Of a DNA stretch of 64,000 nt, positions 9,379-17,183 are shown in pieces. The notes below the pieces were generated by a model. It ran no database searches. It saw only the letters and a list, made by a program, of their open reading frames with translations, and was not told where the DNA came from. This DNA comes from UBA2108 sp002713215. Its GTDB lineage: Bacteria; Bacteroidota; Bacteroidia; Flavobacteriales_G; Salibacteraceae. The position numbers and the translations under genes are program-made. Location: assembly GCA_937891015.1 (NCBI GenBank), contig CALAPY010000072.1, forward strand, positions 62,001 through 126,000. Direction: 5' to 3'. The number at the start of each line of letters is the position of its first letter. Positions within the stretch are counted from its first letter, which is position 1.

Positions 9379-10230
9379 AGGGCTGATTCTTTCTTCTCCA
9401 CAGTATATATTGAACCCCTCTTTTTTTATAAAGCCAACTAGGGTCATGTTGTTTTCTTTTGCCAGATCATAAGCCAAACTACTTGGTGCTCCTACAGCAC
9501 ACAATACCGGAATACCAAGCATTAGTGTTTTCTGAACCAATTCAAAACTAGCTCTGCCACTAACCAGGAGTATGTTTTGAGAAAGAGGCAACCGATGACT
9601 AAAAAGTGCGGCACCGGCAATTTTGTCCAGTGCGTTGTGTCGGCCAACATCTTCGCGCATCAGTTTCAATTCACCGTTTGCACCAAATAAGGCCGAAGCG
9701 TGAATTCCGCCAGTGTGTTTAAATATGGTTTGATCATCTTCCAGTAACAAGGGTAATTTGGATATTATATTGCGTTTAATCTTGAATGATGAATCTGGTA
9801 GAACAGAACAATTCTGACTTACACTTTCAATGGAAGATTTACCACAAACGCCGCAACTGGAAGAAGTGTAAAAATGTCTTTCAAGTTTGCTTATATCCAA
9901 TTCGAGTCCTGTTCTTAGATTTACCTTAACTACATTGCCGTATTCTTCTTCTTTTTCAACGGTTTCGCAATGCCAGACTTTGTCAACGTCTGCTTCGGAA
10001 AAAATGATTCCCTCAGTGAATAAAAAACCCATAGCAAGTTCCAGGTCATTACCAGGAGTTCTCATCGTTACCGATATGTTCTTCTCCTGTGGTTCACCAT
10101 TCTTAGTAAAACAAATTCGTATTTCCAGGGGTTCTTCAACTGCAAGAACATCGGGAAATTCTTTTATGTCATTGGAATTGACTTTTTTAATGTTAACCGG
10201 TTTAACGTTCGGCTTTTTCATGATGAACAA
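9373..10230 (-). CDS. fdhD: Formate dehydrogenase accessory sulfurtransferase FdhD
   Basis: A cytoplasmic sulfur carrier that passes sulfur from a cysteine desulfurase to the molybdenum cofactor of formate dehydrogenases. Seen: 285 residues, the usual length. The catalytic C-G-V-C-G motif follows SSS in the middle of the protein, then come KHTGGIHASALF, REDVGRHNALDKI and LLVSGRASFELV, which are FdhD family blocks. No formate dehydrogenase or molybdopterin gene occurs in the window, so the client enzyme must be encoded elsewhere. Its 3' end overlaps that of the PqqB-like gene on the opposite strand by six bases. Confidence 0.94.
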   Translation of the reverse strand: MFIMKKPNVKPVNIKKVNSNDIKEFPDVLAVEEPLEIRICFTKNGEPQEKNISVTMRTPGNDLELAMGFLFTEGIIFSEADVDKVWHCETVEKEEEYGNVVKVNLRTGLELDISKLERHFYTSSSCGVCGKSSIESVSQNCSVLPDSSFKIKRNIISKLPLLLEDDQTIFKHTGGIHASALFGANGELKLMREDVGRHNALDKIAGAALFSHRLPLSQNILLVSGRASFELVQKTLMLGIPVLCAVGAPSSLAYDLAKENNMTLVGFIKKEGFNIYCGEERISPL

Positions 10231-10268
10231 TCAAATAGGGGTATTTTAGTTTCGTAACTTCTGTCTAT

Positions 10269-10276
10269 TAATTTTG
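10269..10276 (+). promoter_or_regulatory. -7 promoter box for the 5'-nucleotidase gene
   Basis: TAATTTTG is an exact TAnnTTTG match, 24 bases before ATG 10301. It includes the TTG at 10274 that opens the longest frame, so that codon is not the translation start. Confidence 0.6.
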
Positions 10277-10300
10277 GCCAAATTTCGTTTTTATTTTACT

Positions 10301-11788
10301 ATGAAACCACTCTTGAACTCGCTATTCTTGACTTTGTTGATTATCAACATTTCATGTGATTCCATTCCGTCAAAGAAATCCATGGATATTGTAATCCTAC
10401 ACATAAACGATGTGTATGAAATCGCTGCGGTAAACGGAGGAAAAGAAGGGGGCTATGCCCGTTTGGCTTACCTGATCGACTCATTAAGAGAAGAAAATCC
10501 CAATCTCTTGGTTGTACATGCCGGTGATTTTTTGAGCCCCAGCCTAATAGGAAATTTAAAGGATGACAGCGGAAATAAAATAAAAGGCAGGCACATGATT
10601 GAGGCAATGAATGCCTCGGGTGTCGATGTTGTAACCTTTGGAAATCACGAATTCGATATTAAAGAAGAAGAACTTCAAAACCGGATTGATGAATCCACTT
10701 TTAAATGGATATCAGCCAATGTATACCACAATCAACAAGGAAAAAAAGAACCATTTATGCAAAAAAATAAATGCATACCCCCAACCATGACAGCGTATTT
10801 CGTTGACGGGAATGATACGTTTAGCCTGGGACTGGTGGGAGTTACTCTACCATTTAATAAAAAGGATTTTGTACACTACGGAAATGTTGAGTTGACCTTG
10901 AAGAAGGTGTTGGACACTATTTCGGCTGATCAAACACTTTTGTTGACTCATTTAGAAAGGAATCAGGATCGCGAAGTGGCTAGTCGCTTTCCTTCTGTGC
11001 CTTTAATAATGGGTGGGCACGATCACTACCATTTTATGGATACCGTTGGGAGCGTGTTGGTAGCCAAGGCAGATGCTAATTTGCGTACGGTTTGGAAGCA
11101 CAATTTGAGGTATGATTTCGAAAGTAAAGGACTCAAAGTCAATAGTGAATTGATTAAACTAAATTCGTCCATTCCTGAAAGTAAATCGGTGCTTGAAGTC
11201 GTGAACCGCTGGTTAGAATTCGCAAAAGAAAGAGCCGGTTCTTCAGGTTTTCAGTTGGATAAGGTGGTTTGGCAAGGAGACTCAGTCTGGGAATGCCGAG
11301 AGACCGTAATTCGTGCTCAGCAAACCAATTTTGGTCATGCCGTGGCAAATGCTATGAAGGAGTTTACTGAAGCTGAAGTTGCCTTGTTAAACTCGGGAAG
11401 CCTACGATACGATGATCAATTGACCGGTATTATAACGGAGGGAGATATTTTAAAAGCATTGCCTTTTGGAGGATCAGTTTCTTATACAAAAATAAAAGGT
11501 GATGACCTGTCTAATATTGTGTGGATAGGGTTGGATACCAATAAAGGGACTGGTGGATATTTACAAATTCCTGGCGCTACCATTGAAAACGGCAGGGTAC
11601 TCCTTAACGGCGAACCAATTGATACCGGCAAGATGTATTCGGTGTGTACTTCCCGGTTTATGGCTTCAGGAAAAGAGTCAAACCTTGAAGTGTTGAAGAA
11701 TTTTAGCTGGGAAATACCAAATCGGGAACAAGGTTCATCCAATGATATTAGGCATATGACAATTAAATACTTAGAGAACGTTAATTAA
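10301..11788 (+). CDS. 5'-nucleotidase / metallophosphatase lipoprotein
   Basis: A metallophosphoesterase of the UshA/5'-nucleotidase family, which removes phosphate from extracellular nucleotides or related molecules. Seen: about 495 residues. From ATG 10301 the protein begins with a lipoprotein signal (lipobox INISC). The di-metal site motifs are HINDVYE, HAGDF, FGNHEFD and GGHDHY in the first half. The C-terminal half (about 320-490) has the substrate-binding domain with LLNSGSLR, ILKALPFGG and GGYLQIPGA. The longer frame from TTG 10274 is rejected because that TTG is part of the promoter. All the metal-binding motifs are intact. Probably anchored in a membrane, facing the periplasm or the outside. 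Confidence 0.9.
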   Translation: MKPLLNSLFLTLLIINISCDSIPSKKSMDIVILHINDVYEIAAVNGGKEGGYARLAYLIDSLREENPNLLVVHAGDFLSPSLIGNLKDDSGNKIKGRHMIEAMNASGVDVVTFGNHEFDIKEEELQNRIDESTFKWISANVYHNQQGKKEPFMQKNKCIPPTMTAYFVDGNDTFSLGLVGVTLPFNKKDFVHYGNVELTLKKVLDTISADQTLLLTHLERNQDREVASRFPSVPLIMGGHDHYHFMDTVGSVLVAKADANLRTVWKHNLRYDFESKGLKVNSELIKLNSSIPESKSVLEVVNRWLEFAKERAGSSGFQLDKVVWQGDSVWECRETVIRAQQTNFGHAVANAMKEFTEAEVALLNSGSLRYDDQLTGIITEGDILKALPFGGSVSYTKIKGDDLSNIVWIGLDTNKGTGGYLQIPGATIENGRVLLNGEPIDTGKMYSVCTSRFMASGKESNLEVLKNFSWEIPNREQGSSNDIRHMTIKYLENVN

Positions 11789-11833
11789 TTACATCGAAGC
11801 GTTTTAATAGTCTCACAATTTTTTAACTTTACA

Positions 11834-11878
11834 CAGACTATTGGAATAGGGTATTGAATTCGAGGAGGAAATAGTCTG
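11834..11878 (+). promoter_or_regulatory. Inverted repeat in the leader of the 98-residue protein gene
   Basis: CAGACTATT (11834-11842) and AATAGTCTG (11870-11878) are perfect 9-base complements enclosing 27 bases. They start just after a near -7 box, TAACTTTA at 11824-11831, so the hairpin would form at the 5' end of the mRNA. The loop holds GAGGAGGA, which resembles a ribosome-binding site but has no start codon beside it. Confidence 0.4.
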
Positions 11879-11917
11879 ACGATTCGTTTGTTATATAAAT
11901 AATTAACTCTATATATT

Positions 11918-12214
11918 ATGTCTACCGCTTTTGCTCATGTCGCTTATACCGAGAAGGAAAAGGTCCCCAGTTTGGTCTTTCCTTTAGGTGAGGTTTTGGA
12001 TTCTGCCGAAGAAATTAAAAAGAGGTCCAACGATATTAATCAGGCTATGGACGCCGGTAATATTGCACAGTTTAAGGTTTTGATATTTTTTGAGGATGAC
12101 AAAGAAATTCGCGAGGTTGAAACAACAATTTGGGATCGCGATAAAAACTACGTCTACTTAAAGAATTCGATTGCCATTCCGGTTAATAGAATTCACAAAA
12201 TAAAATTCAATTAA
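11918..12214 (+). CDS. Conserved hypothetical small protein
   Basis: No family recognised. Seen: 98 residues, soluble, with no signal peptide. An amphipathic helix (about 25-47, containing EEIKKRSNDIN) is followed by a beta-rich half (KVLIFFEDD, EVETTIWDRD, YVYLKNSIAIP, RIHKIKF). The ending, with VNRIHKIKF after a short strand pair, looks like a small beta-barrel that sets up RNA or protein contacts, but that is only an impression. It has its own leader of about 80 bases with a hairpin. The gene ends one base before the convergent neighbour. Coding status is likely because the composition and start are clean. Confidence 0.72.
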   Translation: MSTAFAHVAYTEKEKVPSLVFPLGEVLDSAEEIKKRSNDINQAMDAGNIAQFKVLIFFEDDKEIREVETTIWDRDKNYVYLKNSIAIPVNRIHKIKFN

Positions 12215-12215
12215 A

Positions 12216-12866
12216 CTACTTTTTCTTGTCCTTTTTATTTGGGTCTTTGAGGCTTCCATCTTTTAGTGCCTTAAAAAAAGATGCCCAGGCAAAAGGGTCG
12301 AATATGGAAAGCGGAGGCGCCTGTCCTGCGTAATAAAGCTTTTCCGTATAGGCCTGATTTACCAACTGATAATTAATGCTTCCCCAAGAACCAATTTCCT
12401 CATATTGTGCTTTACGTTCCATCAGTTCCAAATTTTTCTTTGCCCTTTCCATGTCGTCATCGGGAATGTGTAGAGTTAAAAATGCTTCTCTAAACTGTTC
12501 CTTACTAGGCCAGGGAAATATGACCGCTTCAGGAAGGTTTATCGTGTCCTTACTAAACAATTGAACGAGTGTGTAGCGTTTCGTTTTTAGAGAGTCGGGA
12601 ATAACACATTGAAATGGTTTGTAGCCTACACAAGTAAATCGTACCGTATCTCCCGCATGAGCTACAAAGGAAAAGGTTCCGTTAAAGTCAGTAGTTGTTC
12701 CCTGGTTTCGGTTAACCACCACTATGTTTACCCAGGGGACAGGGGTTAGGCTATCGGCATCCAGAAAAACCCCGCTAAATTGCAACAGGCTACTGTCCTT
12801 CTTAATTTGGGAAAAGCTGGCTAATCCAAGTACCAAAAAAACGAGTAGAGTGCAGGCCTTCTTCAC
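12216..12866 (-). CDS. Carboxypeptidase-regulatory-like domain exported protein
   Basis: Seen: about 216 residues from GTG 12866. The signal peptide begins KKACTLLVF and ends at ASFSQ. A carboxypeptidase-regulatory-like (transthyretin-fold) domain follows, with VPWVNIVVVN, TTTDFNGTFSF and RFTCVGYKP. The helical C-terminal part is Lys-rich. In Bacteroidota this domain is common in surface and outer-membrane proteins; its role here is unknown. The frame is open to TTG 12896, but an exact -7 box (12872-12879, minus strand) lies downstream of that codon. GTG 12866 gives a complete signal peptide and is five bases after the box, so the mRNA may be leaderless. Confidence 0.78.
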   Translation of the reverse strand: MKKACTLLVFLVLGLASFSQIKKDSSLLQFSGVFLDADSLTPVPWVNIVVVNRNQGTTTDFNGTFSFVAHAGDTVRFTCVGYKPFQCVIPDSLKTKRYTLVQLFSKDTINLPEAVIFPWPSKEQFREAFLTLHIPDDDMERAKKNLELMERKAQYEEIGSWGSINYQLVNQAYTEKLYYAGQAPPLSIFDPFAWASFFKALKDGSLKDPNKKDKKK

Positions 12867-12871
12867 AAATA

Positions 12872-12879
12872 CAAAGGTA
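12872..12879 (-). promoter_or_regulatory. -7 promoter box, possible leaderless transcript
   Basis: TACCTTTG on the minus strand matches TAnnTTTG exactly. Only five bases separate it from GTG 12866, so transcription would begin at or next to the start codon. Confidence 0.5.
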
Positions 12880-12939
12880 CTTATGCTTTTTAACAATCTA
12901 AATCACTGAGGTTAATATTCCCAAAAAAAGGTCAGATAC

Positions 12940-14679
12940 CTAGTAAAAGAAGTAGTAGCGTTCAATGGTTTTGTTGCCAACCTTGTCGGTAAACTCGACC
13001 CTTAAATCATGTTTGGAACCTGTTTTTTGAACCCGATCAAGTTTCAAAAAGGCTTTGCTCTTATTTTTTTGATATTCGATTAAATGCCATTCTTCATCTA
13101 CGAAAGCCTCATACCTGCCCAATCCGGAAATGTCATCTTTGACCGAGAAGGTGATTTTTTGATTTTCGTTAAAGCTTTGTCCATTAATGGCTATTGTATT
13201 TTTTACACGAGGTGGAATGGTGTCCTTCATTACTGTATAAGGTCCAAAACTTCTGGTTTTAACTGAAATCCAATTAGAATCAACACCACCTCCTTCTGCT
13301 GCCAGTATTCCTGATTTAGCATTAAGCGATACAATAACCAGTTTGGATCGTTGATTTTCCGGAATAGAGTTTACATTTATCGATAAGTCGATATAATCCT
13401 GGAGCGGATCTGAAAGGCGGTTAACATGATACCTGGGAGTAACGCAACGTCCAATGGCTTTTTCTTCTTTTAGGTACAATGGCGTATCTTCATACAGGCA
13501 GCTAGCCGGAATGTTAATTCTTAGGTTGTCATTTTCAAAATAGTTGGGCTCTCCGTATTTTAGAGTTTGTACCGACTCCTTCTTAACCATGACATGGTGT
13601 TCCAGTTGATTGGACTTAACCTTAAACTTTAAAGTAGAAGTGTTTCCGTAGAAATCCATAACCCGGTATTCCAGGTTATGCGTTGAGCTATCTACAAAAA
13701 ATAACTGTCCGTTGTTTACCAGGTCCTTGTATATATCAAGTTTATTGCCTTCCAGGAGGTAGCTCCGTTGAACTTTCTTCCTGTTTTTTACCTTTTGGTG
13801 ATAATCCATGTGTGCATTGATGTACCTCGTTTTGTCAAATCCAATGGAATCCATTACATGGTAATATACTCGCTGATTGTCTTTTAATAATTCAATACTG
13901 TAAACCCCATTGGAGAAGGGGCTGTTATTTACCTTGTCCATAGCTTCAATGCCAAATCCAATTTTCCCTTTTACAATTGGAACTATGCCACCATTTAGGT
14001 AATAGGTGTTTCCCGACTTGCTCAGTTTATAGGTTTTTTGCAAATCATTGTGATCTATGGAGCTATTCTCATTGAGTGGATATATGGTCAGGTGTTTTAG
14101 TGTAGGAGCAATGTTATCGGTTACTTTAAAATTGAAGTGAAGTGGATTAATGGGTTTTTCGGACAGTGTATTTCGTATTTCAAAGTGTAAGTGTGGTCCG
14201 CCGGAACCTCCGGTATTTCCGCTCCAACCAACACGATCTCCCTGATTCAATTTAAACTGACCAGCTTCAGGGTAAAGTTCCACTTCAAAGTTTTTGGATC
14301 GATATTGCTCATTTTTTATGAAGTTCTCCAGTTCATCATTAAATCGACTTAGATGTGCATATACACTGGTATAACCGTTTGGATGAGTTACGTATACCAC
14401 CTTACCATAACCATACAATGAAACTGCAATTCGTGAAACATATCCTTTATAAATCGAACGAATTTTTAATCCCTCTCTTCCTTGGGTCCGAATGTCTAAT
14501 CCGGCATGAAAATGGCCGGGACGAAGTTCACCAAAATTACCCGCAAGAGAAATGGGGATTTCCACCGGAGAAATAAATTCAATTTTGCCTGGAATGGTGT
14601 CGCTGGTGCTTGATGCAATGGTTTTTGTTGTGTGAAGTAAGAATAAGAAAATCAGTAGATTAGGAAGTAGTTTGTGCAT
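12940..14679 (-). CDS. M23 family metallopeptidase (LytM-type)
   Basis: An exported peptidoglycan endopeptidase or cell-wall hydrolase-like protein. Seen: 579 residues with an N-terminal signal peptide (about 1-22). The M23 domain lies at about 45-185: HFHAGLDI supplies the first zinc ligands (H..D), VTHPNGYTSVYAHLS follows, and PHLHFEIR supplies the H.H pair. All four metal positions look intact, so it should be active, unlike many divisome activators. The rest, about 190-579, is beta-rich with Ig-like stretches and no recognised catalytic motif. It is long for an M23 protein, but this layout with a large C-terminal extension is common in Bacteroidota. Confidence 0.9.
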   Translation of the reverse strand: MHKLLPNLLIFLFLLHTTKTIASSTSDTIPGKIEFISPVEIPISLAGNFGELRPGHFHAGLDIRTQGREGLKIRSIYKGYVSRIAVSLYGYGKVVYVTHPNGYTSVYAHLSRFNDELENFIKNEQYRSKNFEVELYPEAGQFKLNQGDRVGWSGNTGGSGGPHLHFEIRNTLSEKPINPLHFNFKVTDNIAPTLKHLTIYPLNENSSIDHNDLQKTYKLSKSGNTYYLNGGIVPIVKGKIGFGIEAMDKVNNSPFSNGVYSIELLKDNQRVYYHVMDSIGFDKTRYINAHMDYHQKVKNRKKVQRSYLLEGNKLDIYKDLVNNGQLFFVDSSTHNLEYRVMDFYGNTSTLKFKVKSNQLEHHVMVKKESVQTLKYGEPNYFENDNLRINIPASCLYEDTPLYLKEEKAIGRCVTPRYHVNRLSDPLQDYIDLSINVNSIPENQRSKLVIVSLNAKSGILAAEGGGVDSNWISVKTRSFGPYTVMKDTIPPRVKNTIAINGQSFNENQKITFSVKDDISGLGRYEAFVDEEWHLIEYQKNKSKAFLKLDRVQKTGSKHDLRVEFTDKVGNKTIERYYFFY

Positions 14680-14768
14680 TTATGTATGTTCAGGCATCAA
14701 AAGTAGGATTCGTAAGTGCCTATTTTTGAGAGTCCTTAATCAGATGTACACAAAAACGACTTAAAAAC

Positions 14769-14799
14769 TTGTAATAACCAATCCTTGCAGATACATTTG
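14769..14799 (+). promoter_or_regulatory. Promoter of the coiled-coil/zapA operon
   Basis: The -7 box TACATTTG (14792-14799) matches TAnnTTTG exactly. A TTG at 14769-14771, 20 bases upstream, fits the -33 element. The GTG at 14799 that opens the longest frame overlaps the -7 box; the true start is ATG 14823. Confidence 0.62.
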
Positions 14800-14822
14800 T
14801 GGGTCGTTTGAAAACGGGCAAA

Positions 14823-15068
14823 ATGAGTGCTTCAGGAATAAAGCATATTAAAGATAAAGTTGAGAAGTTAATTACTGCATATAACTTGAAGTCTTCACAG
14901 TTAGAGGAACTTAAGCTTGAAAATGAATCGTTGTTAACCAAAATTTCTTCCCTGGAAGGGAAGCTAAACGGGGATTCAGAATCATCAAGAAAAAATGAGT
15001 TACTTAGGAAAAAAGTGGAGTCTTTAGTGAAAGAGCTTGACGATTGTATTGAATTAGCAAGTGAATAA
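14823..15068 (+). CDS. Small coiled-coil protein encoded with ZapA
   Basis: An 81-residue protein, almost entirely one predicted coiled coil: heptads run from about residue 5 to 75 (KVEKLITAYN, QLEELKLENESL, LEGKLNG, LRKKVESLVKEL). No signal peptide. It overlaps the zapA start by one base (TAATG), so the two are translated together. Position and shape suggest a divisome partner of ZapA, comparable to the coiled-coil ZapB of Gammaproteobacteria. This is inference from context; I see no sequence similarity that proves it. The start at ATG 14823 is chosen because the longer frame begins inside the promoter. Confidence 0.75.
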   Translation: MSASGIKHIKDKVEKLITAYNLKSSQLEELKLENESLLTKISSLEGKLNGDSESSRKNELLRKKVESLVKELDDCIELASE

Positions 15069-15358
15069 TGGCTGAGATTAATATAAAAGTTCAAATAGCA
15101 AACAGAACCTATCCACTGGAAATTGATTCCAGCGAAGAGGAAAAGGTTATGGGGGCCGCAAAAATGATTAACGATAATATAAATAAGCTAAAAGGTAACT
15201 ATGTGGTTACCGACTATGTAGATTTATTAGCCATGTCGGCTTTAGAAATGGCATTGGATTCAGAACCCAAGGTGGTGAAAGTATCCAATGATAAGGATCT
15301 GGGTAAAGAGTTGGAGGAAATCGGTTCAATGATTGACTCTTGTTTAGAAGCCGGATAA
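15068..15358 (+). CDS. zapA: Cell division protein ZapA
   Basis: A small cytoplasmic protein that cross-links FtsZ filaments at the division site. Seen: 96 residues, the family's usual length. The N-terminal beta part (INIKVQIANRTYPLEID) is followed by SSEEEKVMGAAKMINDNI and a C-terminal helix with DLLAMSALEMAL, all family hallmarks. It is translationally coupled to the coiled-coil gene through a one-base overlap. The 6S RNA candidate and rny follow, an arrangement known in other bacteria, where zapA and the 6S RNA gene are neighbours. Confidence 0.93.
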   Translation: MAEINIKVQIANRTYPLEIDSSEEEKVMGAAKMINDNINKLKGNYVVTDYVDLLAMSALEMALDSEPKVVKVSNDKDLGKELEEIGSMIDSCLEAG

Positions 15359-15396
15359 CGTTCTTATGGATTTAGGCTTAACAGCCGAATTGTACT

Positions 15397-15590
15397 GCCC
15401 GTACGATTACGTTTTGTAAACTCAACATTTTTTTCGTTGGGATAAAACTTGTTATTGTCAAAAGGAGGCCTGCTTATCATACTCCGGTATTGAGATTTTC
15501 GAAAGAAGACACTGGAACCTTGCGACATTGACAGCCGTCCCAATACTTCACTTATTGGAGTTTACTAAAACGTTTCGTATGGGCTTTTTT
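15397..15590 (+). ncRNA. ssrS: 6S RNA candidate with terminal terminator
   Basis: Between zapA and rny lies a stretch that can fold into one long rod. The closing arms 15397-15423 and 15558-15584 are nearly complementary over 27 bases. Further in, TTGGGA (15437-15442) pairs with TCCCAA (15538-15543) and TGTCAA (15456-15461) with TTGACA (15528-15533). A large less-paired centre remains (15462-15527). A T-run follows directly after the closing arm, giving a terminator. Length is about 190 bases. Size, rod shape with open centre, and position after zapA all fit 6S RNA, the regulator that binds housekeeping RNA polymerase. The call rests on structure and synteny, not on a covariance search. Confidence 0.78.
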
Positions 15591-15604
15591 TATTTTAACG
15601 CATA

Positions 15605-15630
15605 GGATTGCCAGATTGAATGGCAAATCC
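15605..15630 (+). promoter_or_regulatory. Hairpin just upstream of rny
   Basis: GGATTGCCA (15605-15613) pairs with TGGCAAATCC (15621-15630) with one bulged base and a 7-base loop. It lies 14 bases before the rny start codon and could affect rny translation or mRNA stability. Function is not known. Confidence 0.35.
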
Positions 15631-15644
15631 TTAAACAGAGAAAA

Positions 15645-17183
15645 ATGGATATGATGATGATAATTGTGGGAATAGCAGGATTGGTCCTGGGAGGAGGACT
15701 GGCCTATCTATTTCTGCAGAAGGGAGCCAGCAGTAAAGCGGCCCAATTATTAGAAGATGCTCAGAATGAGGCGGAGGTGATCAAGAAGGACAAAATACTT
15801 CAGGCCAAAGAAAAATTCTTACAGCTTAAATCGGAGCACGAGAAACAGATTAATGAGAAGAACAACAAGGTAGCCAACGCTCAAAACCGGTTGAACCAAA
15901 AAGAGAATTCGCTTAATCAGAAATTGAAAAACGTAAATCGACAGGAAAGCGAACTGGAACGTGAACAGAAAAAACTAAGTGAAAAGTTTGAGGCCGTAAA
16001 GCGCAAGGAGGCTGATCTTTCAAAGCAATACCAGGAGCATGTTACCAAACTTTCTGAACTGGGTAATCTAAGCCCTGAAGAAGCAAAGTCCGAGTTAAAA
16101 GAAGTGCTTAAAAACGAGGCCAGAACGGAGGCAATGTCCATTACCCAGGTAATGATTGAAGAAGCTAAAATTAATGCCAGTAAAGAGGCTAAGAAAGTAG
16201 TTATTCAAACCATTCAACGGGTAGCTCATGAGCATACGATTGAAAACTCAGTATCTGTATTCAATATTGAAAACGACGATGTAAAAGGTCGGATTATTGG
16301 TAGAGAGGGTAGAAATATCAGGGCGATTGAAGCCGCTACGGGAGTTGAGATAATAGTGGATGATACTCCTGAAGCTATTATTCTAAGCTGCTTCGATCCT
16401 ATCAGAAGGGAGATAGCGAGATTGTCTTTGCACCGATTGGTTACTGACGGAAGAATACACCCGGCCAGGATTGAAGAGGTGGTTTCCAAGACGAAAAAGC
16501 GCCTGGAAGACGAAATTGTGGAAACCGGTAAACGAACCTGTATTGACCTCGGAATTCATGGGCTGCATCCCGAATTGATTAGAATGGTTGGGCGGATGAA
16601 GTATCGCTCATCTTATGGTCAAAACTTGTTGCAACACTCCAGGGAAGTATCAAACCTATGTGCTATAATGGCATCCGAACTGGGGTTAAATACCAAGGTG
16701 GCAAAACGTGCGGGCCTTCTACATGACATTGGGAAAGTCCCTGATGATGAGCCAGAATTGCCACACGCAATTTTAGGGATGAAAATTGCTGAAAAGCATG
16801 GTGAGTCGGCTACGGTTTGTAATGCAATAGGAGCTCATCACGATGAAATTGAAATGACTTCCATGATTTCTCCTATCGTTCAAATTTGCGATTCTATTTC
16901 AGGTGCACGTCCGGGAGCAAGGAGAGAGGCTGTCGAATCGTACATTCAACGATTAAAAGAATTGGAGAGTGTTGCCATGAGTCACGATGGAGTTCAAAAG
17001 GCATACGCCATTCAGGCGGGTCGTGAACTTCGTGTTATGGTAGATTGCGATAAGGTAGATGACCAAAAAGCCAATGAACTTTCACTGGCAATTTCGCAGA
17101 AAATTCAGGAAGATATGACCTATCCGGGCCAGGTAAAAGTGACACTAATTAGAGAAACCAGAGCCGTTTCATACGCTAAATAA
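15645..17183 (+). CDS. rny: Ribonuclease Y
   Basis: A membrane-anchored endoribonuclease that starts mRNA decay. Seen: 512 residues, typical length. One N-terminal membrane helix (about 4-24) is followed by a long Lys/Glu/Gln-rich coiled coil to about 150. A KH RNA-binding domain has IGREGRNIRAIE. An HD domain has LLHDIGK and IGAHHDEIE, the metal-binding His-Asp pairs. The C-terminal end MTYPGQVKVTLIRE is typical. All the active-site motifs are present. Its stop codon overlaps the ATG of the epimerase gene (TAATG), so rny is translationally coupled to two sugar-metabolism genes. Confidence 0.96.
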   Translation: MDMMMIIVGIAGLVLGGGLAYLFLQKGASSKAAQLLEDAQNEAEVIKKDKILQAKEKFLQLKSEHEKQINEKNNKVANAQNRLNQKENSLNQKLKNVNRQESELEREQKKLSEKFEAVKRKEADLSKQYQEHVTKLSELGNLSPEEAKSELKEVLKNEARTEAMSITQVMIEEAKINASKEAKKVVIQTIQRVAHEHTIENSVSVFNIENDDVKGRIIGREGRNIRAIEAATGVEIIVDDTPEAIILSCFDPIRREIARLSLHRLVTDGRIHPARIEEVVSKTKKRLEDEIVETGKRTCIDLGIHGLHPELIRMVGRMKYRSSYGQNLLQHSREVSNLCAIMASELGLNTKVAKRAGLLHDIGKVPDDEPELPHAILGMKIAEKHGESATVCNAIGAHHDEIEMTSMISPIVQICDSISGARPGARREAVESYIQRLKELESVAMSHDGVQKAYAIQAGRELRVMVDCDKVDDQKANELSLAISQKIQEDMTYPGQVKVTLIRETRAVSYAK

